Shown here one piece after another: positions 8,083 through 16,244 of a DNA stretch of 64,000 bases. This stretch comes from Actinoplanes aureus. Its GTDB lineage: Bacteria > Actinomycetota > Actinomycetes > Mycobacteriales > Micromonosporaceae. The stretch is taken from contig NZ_JADQTO010000027.1 in the NCBI RefSeq assembly GCF_015704865.1, forward strand, positions 80,163 through 144,162, written 5' to 3'. The first letter of the stretch is position 1. Every line of letters begins with the position of its first letter. A program made the translations under genes and the position numbers. A model generated the notes under the pieces. The model had not been told where the DNA came from. It was given only the letters and a program-made list of their open reading frames with translations, and made no database searches.

Positions 8083-10830
8083 ATGGCTGAATCCACCAGA
8101 GATCGGGTGATGGAGATCCGGGCCGGGCTGTCGCATGCGCTCGGCGCCGCGCAGACGGCGTTGGAGCGGGCCCAGCAGGAGGAGACCGCGGCGGTCGCCC
8201 ACTGGGAACGGGTGAGCGGCGCCGCGACGACCCGGCGGCGCAAGCTCGCGGCGGCCCGGGACGAGCGGATCCGGGAGATCGACACCTGGCACGACACCGA
8301 GCTGGCCGCGCTCGCCGGTGCCGCCGCGGCGGCCGCCGACCGGGCCGCTCCGGGCGCCGCCGGGGAACTGTGGCACAGCTGGGAGCCGACCCCGCTGAAC
8401 CGGGCCGCGGAGTTGCGGGTCGGCCGGCTGCTGCTGCCCGAGGCCCCGGTGCCGCACCCGGAGCGGACCAGGCGGCCGGACGGACCATGGGCCGGCGCTC
8501 CGGGTGCCACCCGGGACAGCGAACCGGAGCCCGCGCCGCTCGCCGACGAGGCGCCGCCGGAGGTGCCGGCGCTGGTCCGGCTGCTGGACCACGGGCACAT
8601 CGTGGTCTCCGGCGACCAGCGGATCGGCGACGACGTGGTGGCCGGGCTGCTGCTGCGCGCGCTCGGCACGAGCGCGCCGGGTGCGGTGCAGCTGGTGGGG
8701 TACGACCCGGAGCACCTCGGCGGCGGCCTGGCCGGGTTCGCCCCGCTGGCCCCGGCCGGAGTGCTGACCTTCGCCGGGCCGCAGGATCTCGGCCCGCTGC
8801 TGGACGGCCTGGTGGGTCACGTACGGCGGATCAACGAGACGGTCCTGGCCGGGGAGTACACGTCGTTGCGGGAGCTGCACGCGGCGACCCGGCGGCGCCC
8901 GGAGCCGTGGCGGGTGGCGGTGCTGCTGGGCGCCGGGGAGCTGTCCAAGCACGAGCGGAGCCAGCTGGACCGGTTGCTGCGTAGCGGGGCGGCGTGCGGG
9001 GTGCACCTGGTGATCCGGGGGCTGGCGGTGGAGCCCGTGCCCGGAGTCGAGTTCATCACGGCGGCACCCGGTGACCGGGCGCGTGTGAGCGGGGCCGGTG
9101 ATCTGCCCGTACGTCTCGATCCCGGCCCGCTGCCGACCGTGCTCACCGCGACCTGCCGGCAGATCGCCGAGGCGGTCGCGGCCGGCCCGGCGCCGGTCGC
9201 CCTGGACAGCCTGCTGCCGGAGGCCGGCACCGAGTGGCGGGAGAGCTCGTCCGCCGCGCTGACCGCGCCGCTCGGCGACAGCCCGCAGGGCGCCCGGGTC
9301 CTGGTCACGCTCAGCGACTACCCGCCGCACGCGCTGATCGCCGGGCCGTCCGGCACCGGCAAGACCAACTTCATCTACGCCTGGATGGGCGCGCTCGCCG
9401 CCCGCTACTCCCCCGCCGAGCTGGCGTTCTACCTGCTCGACTTCAAGGAGGGGGTGTCGTTCGCGCGGTTCGCCCCGGGCCGGCGCGACCCGAGCTGGCT
9501 GCCGCACGTGCGCCTGGTCGGGGTGAACGTGAACACCGACCGGGAGTTCGGCCTGGCGCTGCTGCGCTTCCTCAGTGGCGAGCTGCGGCGGCGGGCGGAC
9601 GCGGCGAAACAGCACGAGGTGACCAACCTGGCCGAGCTACGGGCGGAGGACCCGGAGGGAGTCTGGCCGCGGATCGTGGCGGTGGTCGACGAGTTCCAGG
9701 TGCTGCTCTCCGGCCGGGACGCGGTCGCCGCCGAGGCCGTGGACCTGCTCGAGGACCTCGCCCGCCGGGGCCGCTCGCAGGGCATCCACCTGATCCTGGC
9801 CAGCCAGGACGTCTCCGGCATCGAGGCGCTCTGGGGCCGGCCCGCGCTGGTCGCCCAGTTCTCGCTGCGGATCGCGCTGCCCCGGGCCCGCCGGGTCCTG
9901 GCCGAGACGAACATGGCCGCCGACTCGCTGCCGCGCTACCACGCCGTGGTCAACGCCGACTCCGGCGCGGCCGAGGCCAACCGGGTGGTACGCGTACCGG
10001 CGGCCGGCGACCGGGACCAGTGGAGCGCGTTGCAGCACCGACTGTGGCGCCGCCGCCCGCCCGAGCAGGGCCCGCCCCGGCTCTTCGACGGTGACGTGGT
10101 GCCGCGCCTCGCCGAGAGCCCGGACTTCCGGGGACTGCGCCCGTCCGAGTCGCCGGCCGCCCCGATCGCGCTGCTCGGCGAGACCATCGACGTGACGGCG
10201 CGGTCCGCGCGTACCGTGCTGCGGCGCGCGCCCGGCCGCAACATCGCCGTGCTCGGCACCCGGCTCGACGAGGCCTGCGCGGTGCTCGCCACCGCGGGCC
10301 GTTCCCTCGCGGCGCAGTTCACCCCGGAGGGCGCCCGGTTCTCGGTGGTCTGCCTCGACCCGGACGCCCGGGCCGCGGCCGAGGCACTGCACGCCCGCAT
10401 CCCGGAGTGCGGCTGGTACGACGGGGAGAACGTGGACTGGCTGCTGGAGGACGCCGCCGCCGAGGCGACCGCCGCGTGGCCGGCGGACCGGCCGCACTTC
10501 ATCCTGATCTACGCGGCCGACGCGCTGCCCGGTGGCCGGGCGGCCGCCGAGCAGCTGCGTACCGTGCTGCGCCAGGGCCCGGAGCGCCGGCTGCACGTGC
10601 TCGGCTGGTGGCGCGGGGCCGGGCTGCTGCGGGACAGCCTCGGCGGGCACGCCTCCCGGACCGACGCGATCGGCGCGTGGGTGGCGCTGGACGTGCACGG
10701 CAGCGAGCTGTCGCCGTACTACCCGGGTGCCGGCGCGCCGAACTGGTACCCGCGCCCGTGGCGGGCCCTGCATTTCGACCGCTCGGTGCATCGAGGCGCC
10801 GAGGTGATCATCCCTTACGGAACCTCATGA
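8083..10830 (+). CDS. FtsK/SpoIIIE-type ATPase, soluble
   Basis: The 915-residue protein has an N-terminal coiled coil (about 1-90), an intermediate domain, and one clear FtsK/SpoIIIE motor. Walker A is GPSGTGKT (421-428), and VVDEF (D536-E537) matches Walker B. Between them lies a stretch typical of the family (YLLDFKEGVSF). A further degenerate nucleotide-binding-like domain (about 690-915) lacks an obvious P-loop. Unlike true FtsK there are no transmembrane helices and no gamma DNA-reading domain. It more resembles the EccC/EssC group or orphan HerA-FtsK ATPases. The gene ends in an ATGA overlap with the coiled-coil membrane gene, so the membrane anchor may be supplied by that partner. Substrate, DNA or protein, is unknown. 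Confidence 0.85.
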   Translation: MAESTRDRVMEIRAGLSHALGAAQTALERAQQEETAAVAHWERVSGAATTRRRKLAAARDERIREIDTWHDTELAALAGAAAAAADRAAPGAAGELWHSWEPTPLNRAAELRVGRLLLPEAPVPHPERTRRPDGPWAGAPGATRDSEPEPAPLADEAPPEVPALVRLLDHGHIVVSGDQRIGDDVVAGLLLRALGTSAPGAVQLVGYDPEHLGGGLAGFAPLAPAGVLTFAGPQDLGPLLDGLVGHVRRINETVLAGEYTSLRELHAATRRRPEPWRVAVLLGAGELSKHERSQLDRLLRSGAACGVHLVIRGLAVEPVPGVEFITAAPGDRARVSGAGDLPVRLDPGPLPTVLTATCRQIAEAVAAGPAPVALDSLLPEAGTEWRESSSAALTAPLGDSPQGARVLVTLSDYPPHALIAGPSGTGKTNFIYAWMGALAARYSPAELAFYLLDFKEGVSFARFAPGRRDPSWLPHVRLVGVNVNTDREFGLALLRFLSGELRRRADAAKQHEVTNLAELRAEDPEGVWPRIVAVVDEFQVLLSGRDAVAAEAVDLLEDLARRGRSQGIHLILASQDVSGIEALWGRPALVAQFSLRIALPRARRVLAETNMAADSLPRYHAVVNADSGAAEANRVVRVPAAGDRDQWSALQHRLWRRRPPEQGPPRLFDGDVVPRLAESPDFRGLRPSESPAAPIALLGETIDVTARSARTVLRRAPGRNIAVLGTRLDEACAVLATAGRSLAAQFTPEGARFSVVCLDPDARAAAEALHARIPECGWYDGENVDWLLEDAAAEATAAWPADRPHFILIYAADALPGGRAAAEQLRTVLRQGPERRLHVLGWWRGAGLLRDSLGGHASRTDAIGAWVALDVHGSELSPYYPGAGAPNWYPRPWRALHFDRSVHRGAEVIIPYGTS

Positions 10831-11528
10831 GCGAATTACAACCGTCCGACTTCGAGCGCGCCGACTACCGGACCGTGCTGCACCGGCTGACCAGCCTGAA
10901 CCAGCGCGCCGCCACGCTGCGCGAGGAGGCGGCCGGGTGGCACGCCGAACGGGCCGGCGCGGCCGAGGCGGCGGTCCGGGAGGCCGAGGAGAGGGTACGC
11001 GAGGCGCAGCACCGGGTGCGTGTGGCGCAGCGGGACCTGGAGCACGTGGACGCGCGTGCCGCCGGGCTCTGGTCGGAGTTCGTGCACCGGGTCGGGCCGG
11101 CCGCCGAGCGGTTCGGGCGTACCCTGCCGCCGCCCAGCATTCCCCGGCAGCGCGACCGGGAGGCCCGGGACTACCTGGACGAGGTGGAGAACCGGGTGAA
11201 GTACACCCCGCCGGCCCGGCCGCTGACCCTGGGCACGCAGGTGCTCTTCGGGGTCTTCGGGTTCGCCGGGGGCATCCTCGGGGTGCTGGGCAACCTGGTG
11301 CTGCGGCGGACCGGGGAGGCGGCCGGCGGCGACTGGCAGGCGGCCGCCCCGGTGGTGGCGCTGCTGGTCCTGCTGTGCTGCCCGATCCTCGCCGTGGTCA
11401 CCGCCAAGCTGGTCGCGGACCGGCGCGGAGTCGGTCTGGACACGGCGGCGGTCGCCACCGTGCTCACCACCGGGCTGGTCACGGCGGGGCTGTTGTTCAC
11501 GGCCGTGCAGTTCGCACAGCCCACCTAG
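10827..11528 (+). CDS. coiled-coil protein with C-terminal membrane helices
   Basis: The ATG at 10827 overlaps the ATPase stop in ATGA, so translation is coupled. The 233-residue product has a long charged coiled coil (about 15-80), a linker, and three hydrophobic helices at about 134-158, 172-195 and 207-228. It ends almost at the last helix. This layout, a cytoplasmic coiled coil plus a membrane anchor, would let it tether the soluble FtsK-type ATPase encoded just upstream. No homologous family is recognised. Confidence 0.8.
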   Translation: MSELQPSDFERADYRTVLHRLTSLNQRAATLREEAAGWHAERAGAAEAAVREAEERVREAQHRVRVAQRDLEHVDARAAGLWSEFVHRVGPAAERFGRTLPPPSIPRQRDREARDYLDEVENRVKYTPPARPLTLGTQVLFGVFGFAGGILGVLGNLVLRRTGEAAGGDWQAAAPVVALLVLLCCPILAVVTAKLVADRRGVGLDTAAVATVLTTGLVTAGLLFTAVQFAQPT

Positions 11529-11535
11529 AGCCGGT

Positions 11536-11712
11536 TCAGTGCTGGCTCAGCGTGCGGCGCTGCCGGGCCTCCTCCAGCAGTGCCGCCGGCACGTCCTCGT
11601 GCTGGCCGGCGCCGTGCGCCTCGTCGTAGCCGAGGTCGCCGGCGGGGTCGAACTCCGGGCCGGTGGCCGGGACGTCCGAGACCTGTTGCGGGTCGTCCTG
11701 CGGTTCCGTCAT
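11536..11712 (-). CDS. small acidic protein downstream of JmjC cupin
   Basis: A 58-residue open frame starts at the ATG read leftward from 11712, 19 bases after the cupin stop at 11732. The product begins MTEPQDDPQQVSDVPATG, is strongly acidic in its first 43 residues, and ends in a short helix with basic residues (EEARQRRTLSQH). It has no cysteine. A GTG four codons upstream is an alternative start. Codon use and position suggest the third gene of the repeat-peptide/cupin operon. Its role could be a second substrate, a leader-like recognition protein or something unrelated; the sequence does not decide. Confidence 0.55.
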   Translation of the reverse strand: MTEPQDDPQQVSDVPATGPEFDPAGDLGYDEAHGAGQHEDVPAALLEEARQRRTLSQH

Positions 11713-11731
11713 GCCTTCCGACACTACTCGC

Positions 11732-12952
11732 TCACACCCGCCTCGCGGGCACGACCAGTCCCTCGGTGAGCAGCCGCCGGGCCAGCACCAGACGGTCGGC
11801 GTCGTCGTCGAGCGGCAGGTCAGCGACCGGGTGCGGGTCGCCGTCCAGCGCGGTCTGTACGGCCGGCGCGCAGTATGCCGGGAATCGCAGTTCCCGGCCG
11901 GTGAGTCGCAGCACCACCCGGTCCGGGCCGTCGGTGGCCAGCTGCCAGCGCAGTCCGCCGCGGGCGACGATCTCGTCGTGCGGGCCGAGCGAGCCGGCGA
12001 AGTCCAGTTGCGCGAGCGGGCTGATCGGTGCCGGCCGGGCCGCCGGCCACGAGCGGTCACGCAGGCGGTTGGCGAGCGCGGCGGGGTCGGCGGTGCCGAG
12101 CCAGTCCCGCAGGGCGGCAACGGTCTCGTCCAGCTCCGGGCGGATCGCCTCCGGGTCGGCGACGTCCAGGCCGTACGGCAGGGTGGCCCGCAGGCGGGGG
12201 TCCTCCATGGCGAGGGTGAGCAGCTCCTCGACCAGGGCGTACCGGGTCAGGCCGCGGATGCCGACGGTGAGATGCAGCGAGCGGCCGCCCAGGGCCCGGG
12301 CCGAGTGCAGCCAGCCGCGCGGCAGATAGAGGGCGTCGCCCGGTTCGAGTACGACGTCGAGGGCCGGTTCGCCCTGGGCGGTGGCGGCGACCTCGTCGGC
12401 CCGGCCGCCCCAGGCCTGCTCCTCCAGGGGGTCGGGCAGCACCGGCGGGTGGACGCACCACTGCTTGCGGCCGTCGACCTGGAGCACGAAGACGTCATGG
12501 GTGTCGTAGTGGGTGGCGAAGCCCTGGCCGGCCGGCGGGGTCAGGTAGGCGTTCACCTGCAACGGCCGGTTGAGCTCGGCGCCGAGTTCGGCGGCGAAGT
12601 CGACGAGCGGGGGCCAGAGCCGGTGCAGGCCCTGCAGGACCAGGGTGGCGCCGCCGGCGTACAGGCGCATCACCTGCTCGTCGACGACCTGGTCGGCGAT
12701 CTCCGCACCGGCGCCGCCGCCGCCGGTGAACCGCCCGGCCGGCAGCACCTTGCCCTGCTGCGCGACCCGCAGGAACGGGGTACGCAGCCCGCGCCGGCTG
12801 AGCAGCTCGTCCACCGCCGCCGGGGAGAGCAGGTCGGTGAAGCCGCCCGGGCCGCCGAGGTCGGCGGCCCGGGTCAGCAGAGGCGAACGGCCCCAGCGGG
12901 CACCGGCGAACTCGGCGGGGTCCAGCGTGATGACGCGGGACAGTGCCGTCAT
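11732..12952 (-). CDS. JmjC/cupin-4 type Fe(II)/2-oxoglutarate oxygenase
   Basis: This 406-residue protein matches the bacterial ribosomal-oxygenase type of JmjC cupin (YcfD/RoxA, human MINA/NO66). The iron triad is visible as H148 and D150 in THYDTHDVFVLQVDG and H216 in PRGWLHSA. The phrase HDVFVLQVDGRKQW is characteristic. The C-terminal 170 residues form the dimerisation and winged-helix-like part. Known relatives hydroxylate Arg or His in ribosomal proteins. Here the gene overlaps by four bases (ATGA) the stop of a repeat-peptide gene, so a dedicated peptide substrate is plausible. Alternative: a housekeeping L16-type hydroxylase with an accidental neighbour. Confidence 0.85.
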   Translation of the reverse strand: MTALSRVITLDPAEFAGARWGRSPLLTRAADLGGPGGFTDLLSPAAVDELLSRRGLRTPFLRVAQQGKVLPAGRFTGGGGAGAEIADQVVDEQVMRLYAGGATLVLQGLHRLWPPLVDFAAELGAELNRPLQVNAYLTPPAGQGFATHYDTHDVFVLQVDGRKQWCVHPPVLPDPLEEQAWGGRADEVAATAQGEPALDVVLEPGDALYLPRGWLHSARALGGRSLHLTVGIRGLTRYALVEELLTLAMEDPRLRATLPYGLDVADPEAIRPELDETVAALRDWLGTADPAALANRLRDRSWPAARPAPISPLAQLDFAGSLGPHDEIVARGGLRWQLATDGPDRVVLRLTGRELRFPAYCAPAVQTALDGDPHPVADLPLDDDADRLVLARRLLTEGLVVPARRV

Positions 12953-13209
12953 TCCGCGCTGCCGTCGGCGCCACCGTCCCGGCCGCTCGCGTTCGCACCG
13001 CCGTCGGCCGGACCCTCCCCGGAGGCTCCCCCGTCGGCGCCGCCGTCCACGGCGTTCGGGTTCGCACCGCCGTCGGCCGGACCCTCCCCGGAGGCTCCGC
13101 CGTCCGCGCCGCCATCCCGGCCGGCCGGGTTGGCACCGCCGTCAGCCGGGCCCTCTCCGGCCGAGCCGGCCGGGTCCGAGCTGATGATGTCGTCGTTACT
13201 GAGTCCCAT
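12949..13209 (-). CDS. three-repeat Gly/Asp/Ala-rich peptide, candidate RiPP precursor
   Basis: The 86-residue product has an 18-residue leader-like start (MGLSNDDIISSDPAGSAG) followed by three near-identical 23-residue units (19-41, 42-64, 65-86). Each contains EGPADGGAN, then DGGADGGA or a close variant. It has no cysteine, lysine, aromatic residue or signal peptide. A strong GAGGAGGGG ribosome-binding site precedes the ATG by a few bases. Its stop overlaps the start of the JmjC cupin gene (ATGA), so the two are translationally coupled. Multi-core repeats beside a single modifying enzyme are typical of ribosomally made, modified peptides, with Asp or Asn beta-hydroxylation the obvious possibility. 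Alternatively it is simply a disordered low-complexity protein. Confidence 0.75.
   Translation of the reverse strand: MGLSNDDIISSDPAGSAGEGPADGGANPAGRDGGADGGASGEGPADGGANPNAVDGGADGGASGEGPADGGANASGRDGGADGSAE
12952..13155 (-). repeat. three 69-bp in-frame tandem repeats
   Basis: Three consecutive units of 69, 69 and 66 bases encode the three peptide cores of the candidate precursor. The first two differ mainly in a 3-4 codon variable stretch after the GAN triplet. The third diverges most at its end. The phase is strictly codon-preserving, so the repeat has been kept as protein. Confidence 0.85.
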
Positions 13210-13289
13210 GACCCCTCCTCACGATGGTCCCGCTGTCCTACCCGCGATGATCACGTCTAATCCGGAACCACCCCGGGTATCCCGGCGGC

Positions 13290-14078
13290 ATGCTGTGGAT
13301 CGGGACCTCGGGATGGCAGTACCGGGACTGGCGGCCGGACAAGGGCGCCGACGACACCGGCTACCTCTATCCGGGCGGGCTGCCGCAGCGGCTGTGGCTG
13401 GAGCACTACGCGGAGCGGTTCGACGTGGTGGAGGTGAACAACGCCTTCTACCGGCTGCCCGAGCGGGACACCTTCGCGCAGTGGCGCGACCGGACCCCGG
13501 ACGGGTTCCGGATCGCGGTGAAGATGAGCCGCTACCTGACGCACATCAAGCGGCTGCGGGAGCCGGCCGAGCCGGTGGCGCGGTTCCTCGGGCGGGCCGA
13601 GGCGCTCGGCGACAAGCTGGGACCGGTGCTGCTCCAGCTGCCGCCGACGCTGCGCGCCGACCTGGACGCCCTGGACGAGACGTTGCGGCAGTTCCCGGCC
13701 GGGGTACGGGTGGCGGTCGAGCCCCGGCATCCCACCTGGTTCACCCGCGACTGCGAGGAGCTGCTGCGCGGCCACGGCGCCGCGCTCTGCTGGGCGGACC
13801 GGTGCGGGCGCCCGATCACCCCGCTCTGGACCACGGCCGGATTCGGCTACCTGCGGCTGCACGAGGGGCGGGCCAAGCCGTGGCCGAGGTACGGGCGGCA
13901 GTCGTTGCGCGCGTGGTTGGACCGGCTCGCCGTACCCGAGACGTTCGTCTTCTTCAACAATGACCCGGGCGGTGCCGCGGTGATCGACGCCGGTGTCCTG
14001 GCGGCGGAAGCCGCCCGGCGTGGCCTCGAGGCCACGAAGGCGCCGGCGGTCAGTCCGCGGCCTTCAGCAGATCGATGA
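13290..14078 (+). CDS. DUF72 family protein (YecE-like)
   Basis: The 262-residue protein begins MLWIGTSGWQYRDWR, the conserved GTSGW start of the DUF72 TIM-barrel family. Further family features are EVNNAFYRLP, FRIAVKMSRYLTH, LLQLPP and VEPRHPTWF. The biochemical role of DUF72 is not established. The gene is divergent from the repeat-peptide gene (80 bases). Its last 29 bases overlap, tail to tail, the end of a second DUF72 gene on the other strand. Confidence 0.9.
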   Translation: MLWIGTSGWQYRDWRPDKGADDTGYLYPGGLPQRLWLEHYAERFDVVEVNNAFYRLPERDTFAQWRDRTPDGFRIAVKMSRYLTHIKRLREPAEPVARFLGRAEALGDKLGPVLLQLPPTLRADLDALDETLRQFPAGVRVAVEPRHPTWFTRDCEELLRGHGAALCWADRCGRPITPLWTTAGFGYLRLHEGRAKPWPRYGRQSLRAWLDRLAVPETFVFFNNDPGGAAVIDAGVLAAEAARRGLEATKAPAVSPRPSADR

Positions 14079-14925
14079 GGGTTGACGCATTGCGTTGTGC
14101 GTAATCGCGGTAACAGTTGTTCAGCAACGCATGGGTGACGTCGGTCTCATCGGCGAGCGACTTCAGTTTCGGGACCCATTCGGCGAGTTCGGCGTCGGAA
14201 TAGCGATATCCGAACTTCTCGTGGATGTCCTTGCTGGTCCACTTCTCGCTGTGGCCGTGGAATCGGACCACCGCGACATCGGCGGTCGCCACCGCCAGTG
14301 GCGGAACGGACGACTTGTGGCCCTGTGGCATGTCGACACAGACGTACGCCAGCTTGTGCGCCCGGAGGAATTCGATGGTCTCCGCACGGTTGCCGCCGTC
14401 GAACCAGGAGGCGTTGCGGAACTCGAAGACCGGCCGCAGCGGCTTGCAGCGTGCCGTCACCTCGAGCAGGTAATCCTTGTTGGACCTGCGGATGCCGAAC
14501 CACGGCGGGAACTGGAAGAGCAGCGTCCCCAGCTTGCCGGCCGTCACCAGCGGGTCCAGTGCGCTGAGGAAACGGGTCCACACCTCCTCGTACGCCTGCG
14601 GCGGCAGGTCCTGCGGGTAGACGCTGGCCTTGTCCGTCTCCGGCCGCAGGTCCTTGTAGAGCGCGGACACCTTGGTCGGATGGCCGGTCAGCAGGCTGAA
14701 CGCCTTGATGTCGAAGGTGAATCCGTCCGGCGTCCGCTCCGCCCACAGCTTCGTGGTCTGCTCACTGGGCGGGCCGTAGTAGGTGGCGTCCACCTCGACG
14801 ATCGGGAAGTGCCTCGCGTAGTGCGCCAGCCGCTTCTCCGGGGTGTCCGCCGCCTGCGGGTACCACCCCGAGGCGAGCAGCGTCTTGTCGGTCCACGACG
14901 CGGTGCCGACCCGGATCTCACCCAT
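14050..14925 (-). CDS. DUF72 family protein (YecE-like), second copy
   Basis: This 291-residue protein shows the same family signature (GTASWTDKTLLASGWYP, EVDATYYGPP, FDIKAFSLLTGHP, LLFQFPPWF, EFRNASWF) but belongs to a longer subgroup than its convergent neighbour. It ends with a conserved NNCYRDYAQRNA segment. The ATG at 14925 is preceded by GGAGGAGGG at good spacing, so a TTG one codon upstream is not used here. The 3' ends of the two DUF72 genes overlap by 29 bases. Function unknown. Confidence 0.9.
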   Translation of the reverse strand: MGEIRVGTASWTDKTLLASGWYPQAADTPEKRLAHYARHFPIVEVDATYYGPPSEQTTKLWAERTPDGFTFDIKAFSLLTGHPTKVSALYKDLRPETDKASVYPQDLPPQAYEEVWTRFLSALDPLVTAGKLGTLLFQFPPWFGIRRSNKDYLLEVTARCKPLRPVFEFRNASWFDGGNRAETIEFLRAHKLAYVCVDMPQGHKSSVPPLAVATADVAVVRFHGHSEKWTSKDIHEKFGYRYSDAELAEWVPKLKSLADETDVTHALLNNCYRDYAQRNASTLIDLLKAAD

Positions 14926-14974
14926 CAAGGTCCCTCCTCCGGGCCCGCCGGTGAGCAGGCCCGGAAACGGGGCG

Positions 14975-15397
14975 TCAGCTGGCCCGGCGCTCGCGGACCT
15001 GCTTGCAGTTCACACACGTGGTGGCCGACGGGAACACTTCCAGGCGCTCCACCGGAATCGGGTTCGAGCAGCCTTCACAGTTGCCGTAGGTGCCCTCGTC
15101 CAGGCGATGGATGGCGTGCTCCGCCTGAGTCCGCCGGTCCAGCAGGGTCTTCAGCAGCGAGGTCGCCGCGTCGCGCTCGGCCGTCTTGGACCCGCTGTCG
15201 GCCTGATCGTCGCCGGCCGCGTCGCCGATCTCGACCAGCCGCAACCGATGGTTCTGCGCGACCGCTTCCTCGTACTCGGTGTTGAGCTCCTCGAACCGGC
15301 TCCGCAGCAGCGTCCGGATCTGGTCGATCTCCTCGGCCGAGCGCCCCTTCGCCGTGCCCGCGCCCTTACCCGTAACAACCGCTCCGTTGACGAGCAT
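14975..15397 (-). CDS. TraR/DksA-family zinc-finger protein
   Basis: A 140-residue protein with an N-terminal coiled-coil hairpin (about 20-100) and a C4 zinc finger formed by C107, C110, C128 and C131 (NCEGC and CVNC). This is the DksA/TraR architecture. Such proteins enter the RNA polymerase secondary channel and modulate initiation, often with ppGpp. The coil tip lacks a clear DksA-type DxxDxA motif, so the exact effect is uncertain. It lies downstream of the uridine-kinase-like gene across 202 bases and upstream of the second DUF72 gene on the same strand. Confidence 0.85.
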   Translation of the reverse strand: MLVNGAVVTGKGAGTAKGRSAEEIDQIRTLLRSRFEELNTEYEEAVAQNHRLRLVEIGDAAGDDQADSGSKTAERDAATSLLKTLLDRRTQAEHAIHRLDEGTYGNCEGCSNPIPVERLEVFPSATTCVNCKQVRERRAS

Positions 15398-15599
15398 CAG
15401 TCCCCCTGCCCTTCACTCAGCCCCAGCCGGTGGGCCGTGCGCCGGGTCACCCTCGTCCCGGTCCGGCTCGATGTGCGGAGCCGCTCGATACCCACCGTCC
15501 GGGGGCCCCAAACGGGACCCCCGCGAAAAAGTAACCGGAGCATAACTGTCAGTGGTTGAATCCGCCACGGACTCGGCCATTGGGTCTTTGTGCCGACGA

Positions 15600-16232
15600 T
15601 CACCACGCCGGCTCGACCACCGCCGGCCGGCGCGGGTCGTCGAGACGTATGACCAGGTCAGCGAAGGTTTGCGGGGCAACCTCGGCGGAGTACCGCCAAT
15701 AGGCGGGCAAGGTCCACTGCTGGTCGGCCCCGGTGCGCCGGGCCAGTGCGGCGGCGGAGACCTCAAGGTGGACGGTGAAGTCGAACGGGAGGCCGGAGCC
15801 GAGCAGCAACGGGCCGCTGACCAGCACGATCGCGTTCGACGGGAGCTCGGTGTACGGCTCGCGGGCGGCCCGGTCCACGCCCGCGTCCCAGAGCCGCGGC
15901 AGGATCCGCCCGGAACCGTCCGGGGCCGCCGGGACGAGCACCTCCCGGATCAGGCCGGCCTCGTCGAACCAGCCGGCGTAGAACGAGTCCGGGTTGGTGC
16001 GCCCGAACTCCAGGCGCAGCGAGGCGGGCCGCAGGAAGTCCCTGGTGTCGATCCGGACGGCCGGGCGGCCACGCACCCGCAGCGGGTCCACCAGGGCGTC
16101 GGCCAGGCGGGCCGGATCGGCGGCGTCCGCACCGTCGATCGCCACCCGGACCCTAGTGTCGGATTCCCGACTGGCGAGCCGGTCGGCCAGGTCGTCGACG
16201 AGGGCGGGGAAGGACACCGGACGCACGCGCAT
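15600..16232 (-). CDS. uridine kinase-like protein with degenerate P-loop
   Basis: The 210-residue protein aligns by pattern with actinobacterial proteins annotated as uridine kinase: VRVAIDGA near residue 30, a DFLRPASLRLEFG segment, then FYAGWFDEAGL and LLLGSGLPFDFTVHLEVS. The normal Walker A GxxGxGK[ST] is absent. After AIDG the sequence reads ADAADPARL (positions 35-43), with no lysine. Phosphoryl transfer by the usual mechanism therefore looks unlikely. It may bind nucleosides, or it may have diverged to another role. It lies 12 bases downstream of the winged-helix regulator gene on the same strand. Confidence 0.7.
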   Translation of the reverse strand: MRVRPVSFPALVDDLADRLASRESDTRVRVAIDGADAADPARLADALVDPLRVRGRPAVRIDTRDFLRPASLRLEFGRTNPDSFYAGWFDEAGLIREVLVPAAPDGSGRILPRLWDAGVDRAAREPYTELPSNAIVLVSGPLLLGSGLPFDFTVHLEVSAAALARRTGADQQWTLPAYWRYSAEVAPQTFADLVIRLDDPRRPAVVEPAW

Positions 16233-16244
16233 GCGGCAATGGTG

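Noticed and set aside
12952..13155. Tandem repeats considered as a CRISPR-like array
   Set aside because: Units are contiguous, 69 bases long, in frame and without unique spacers, so they are coding repeats.
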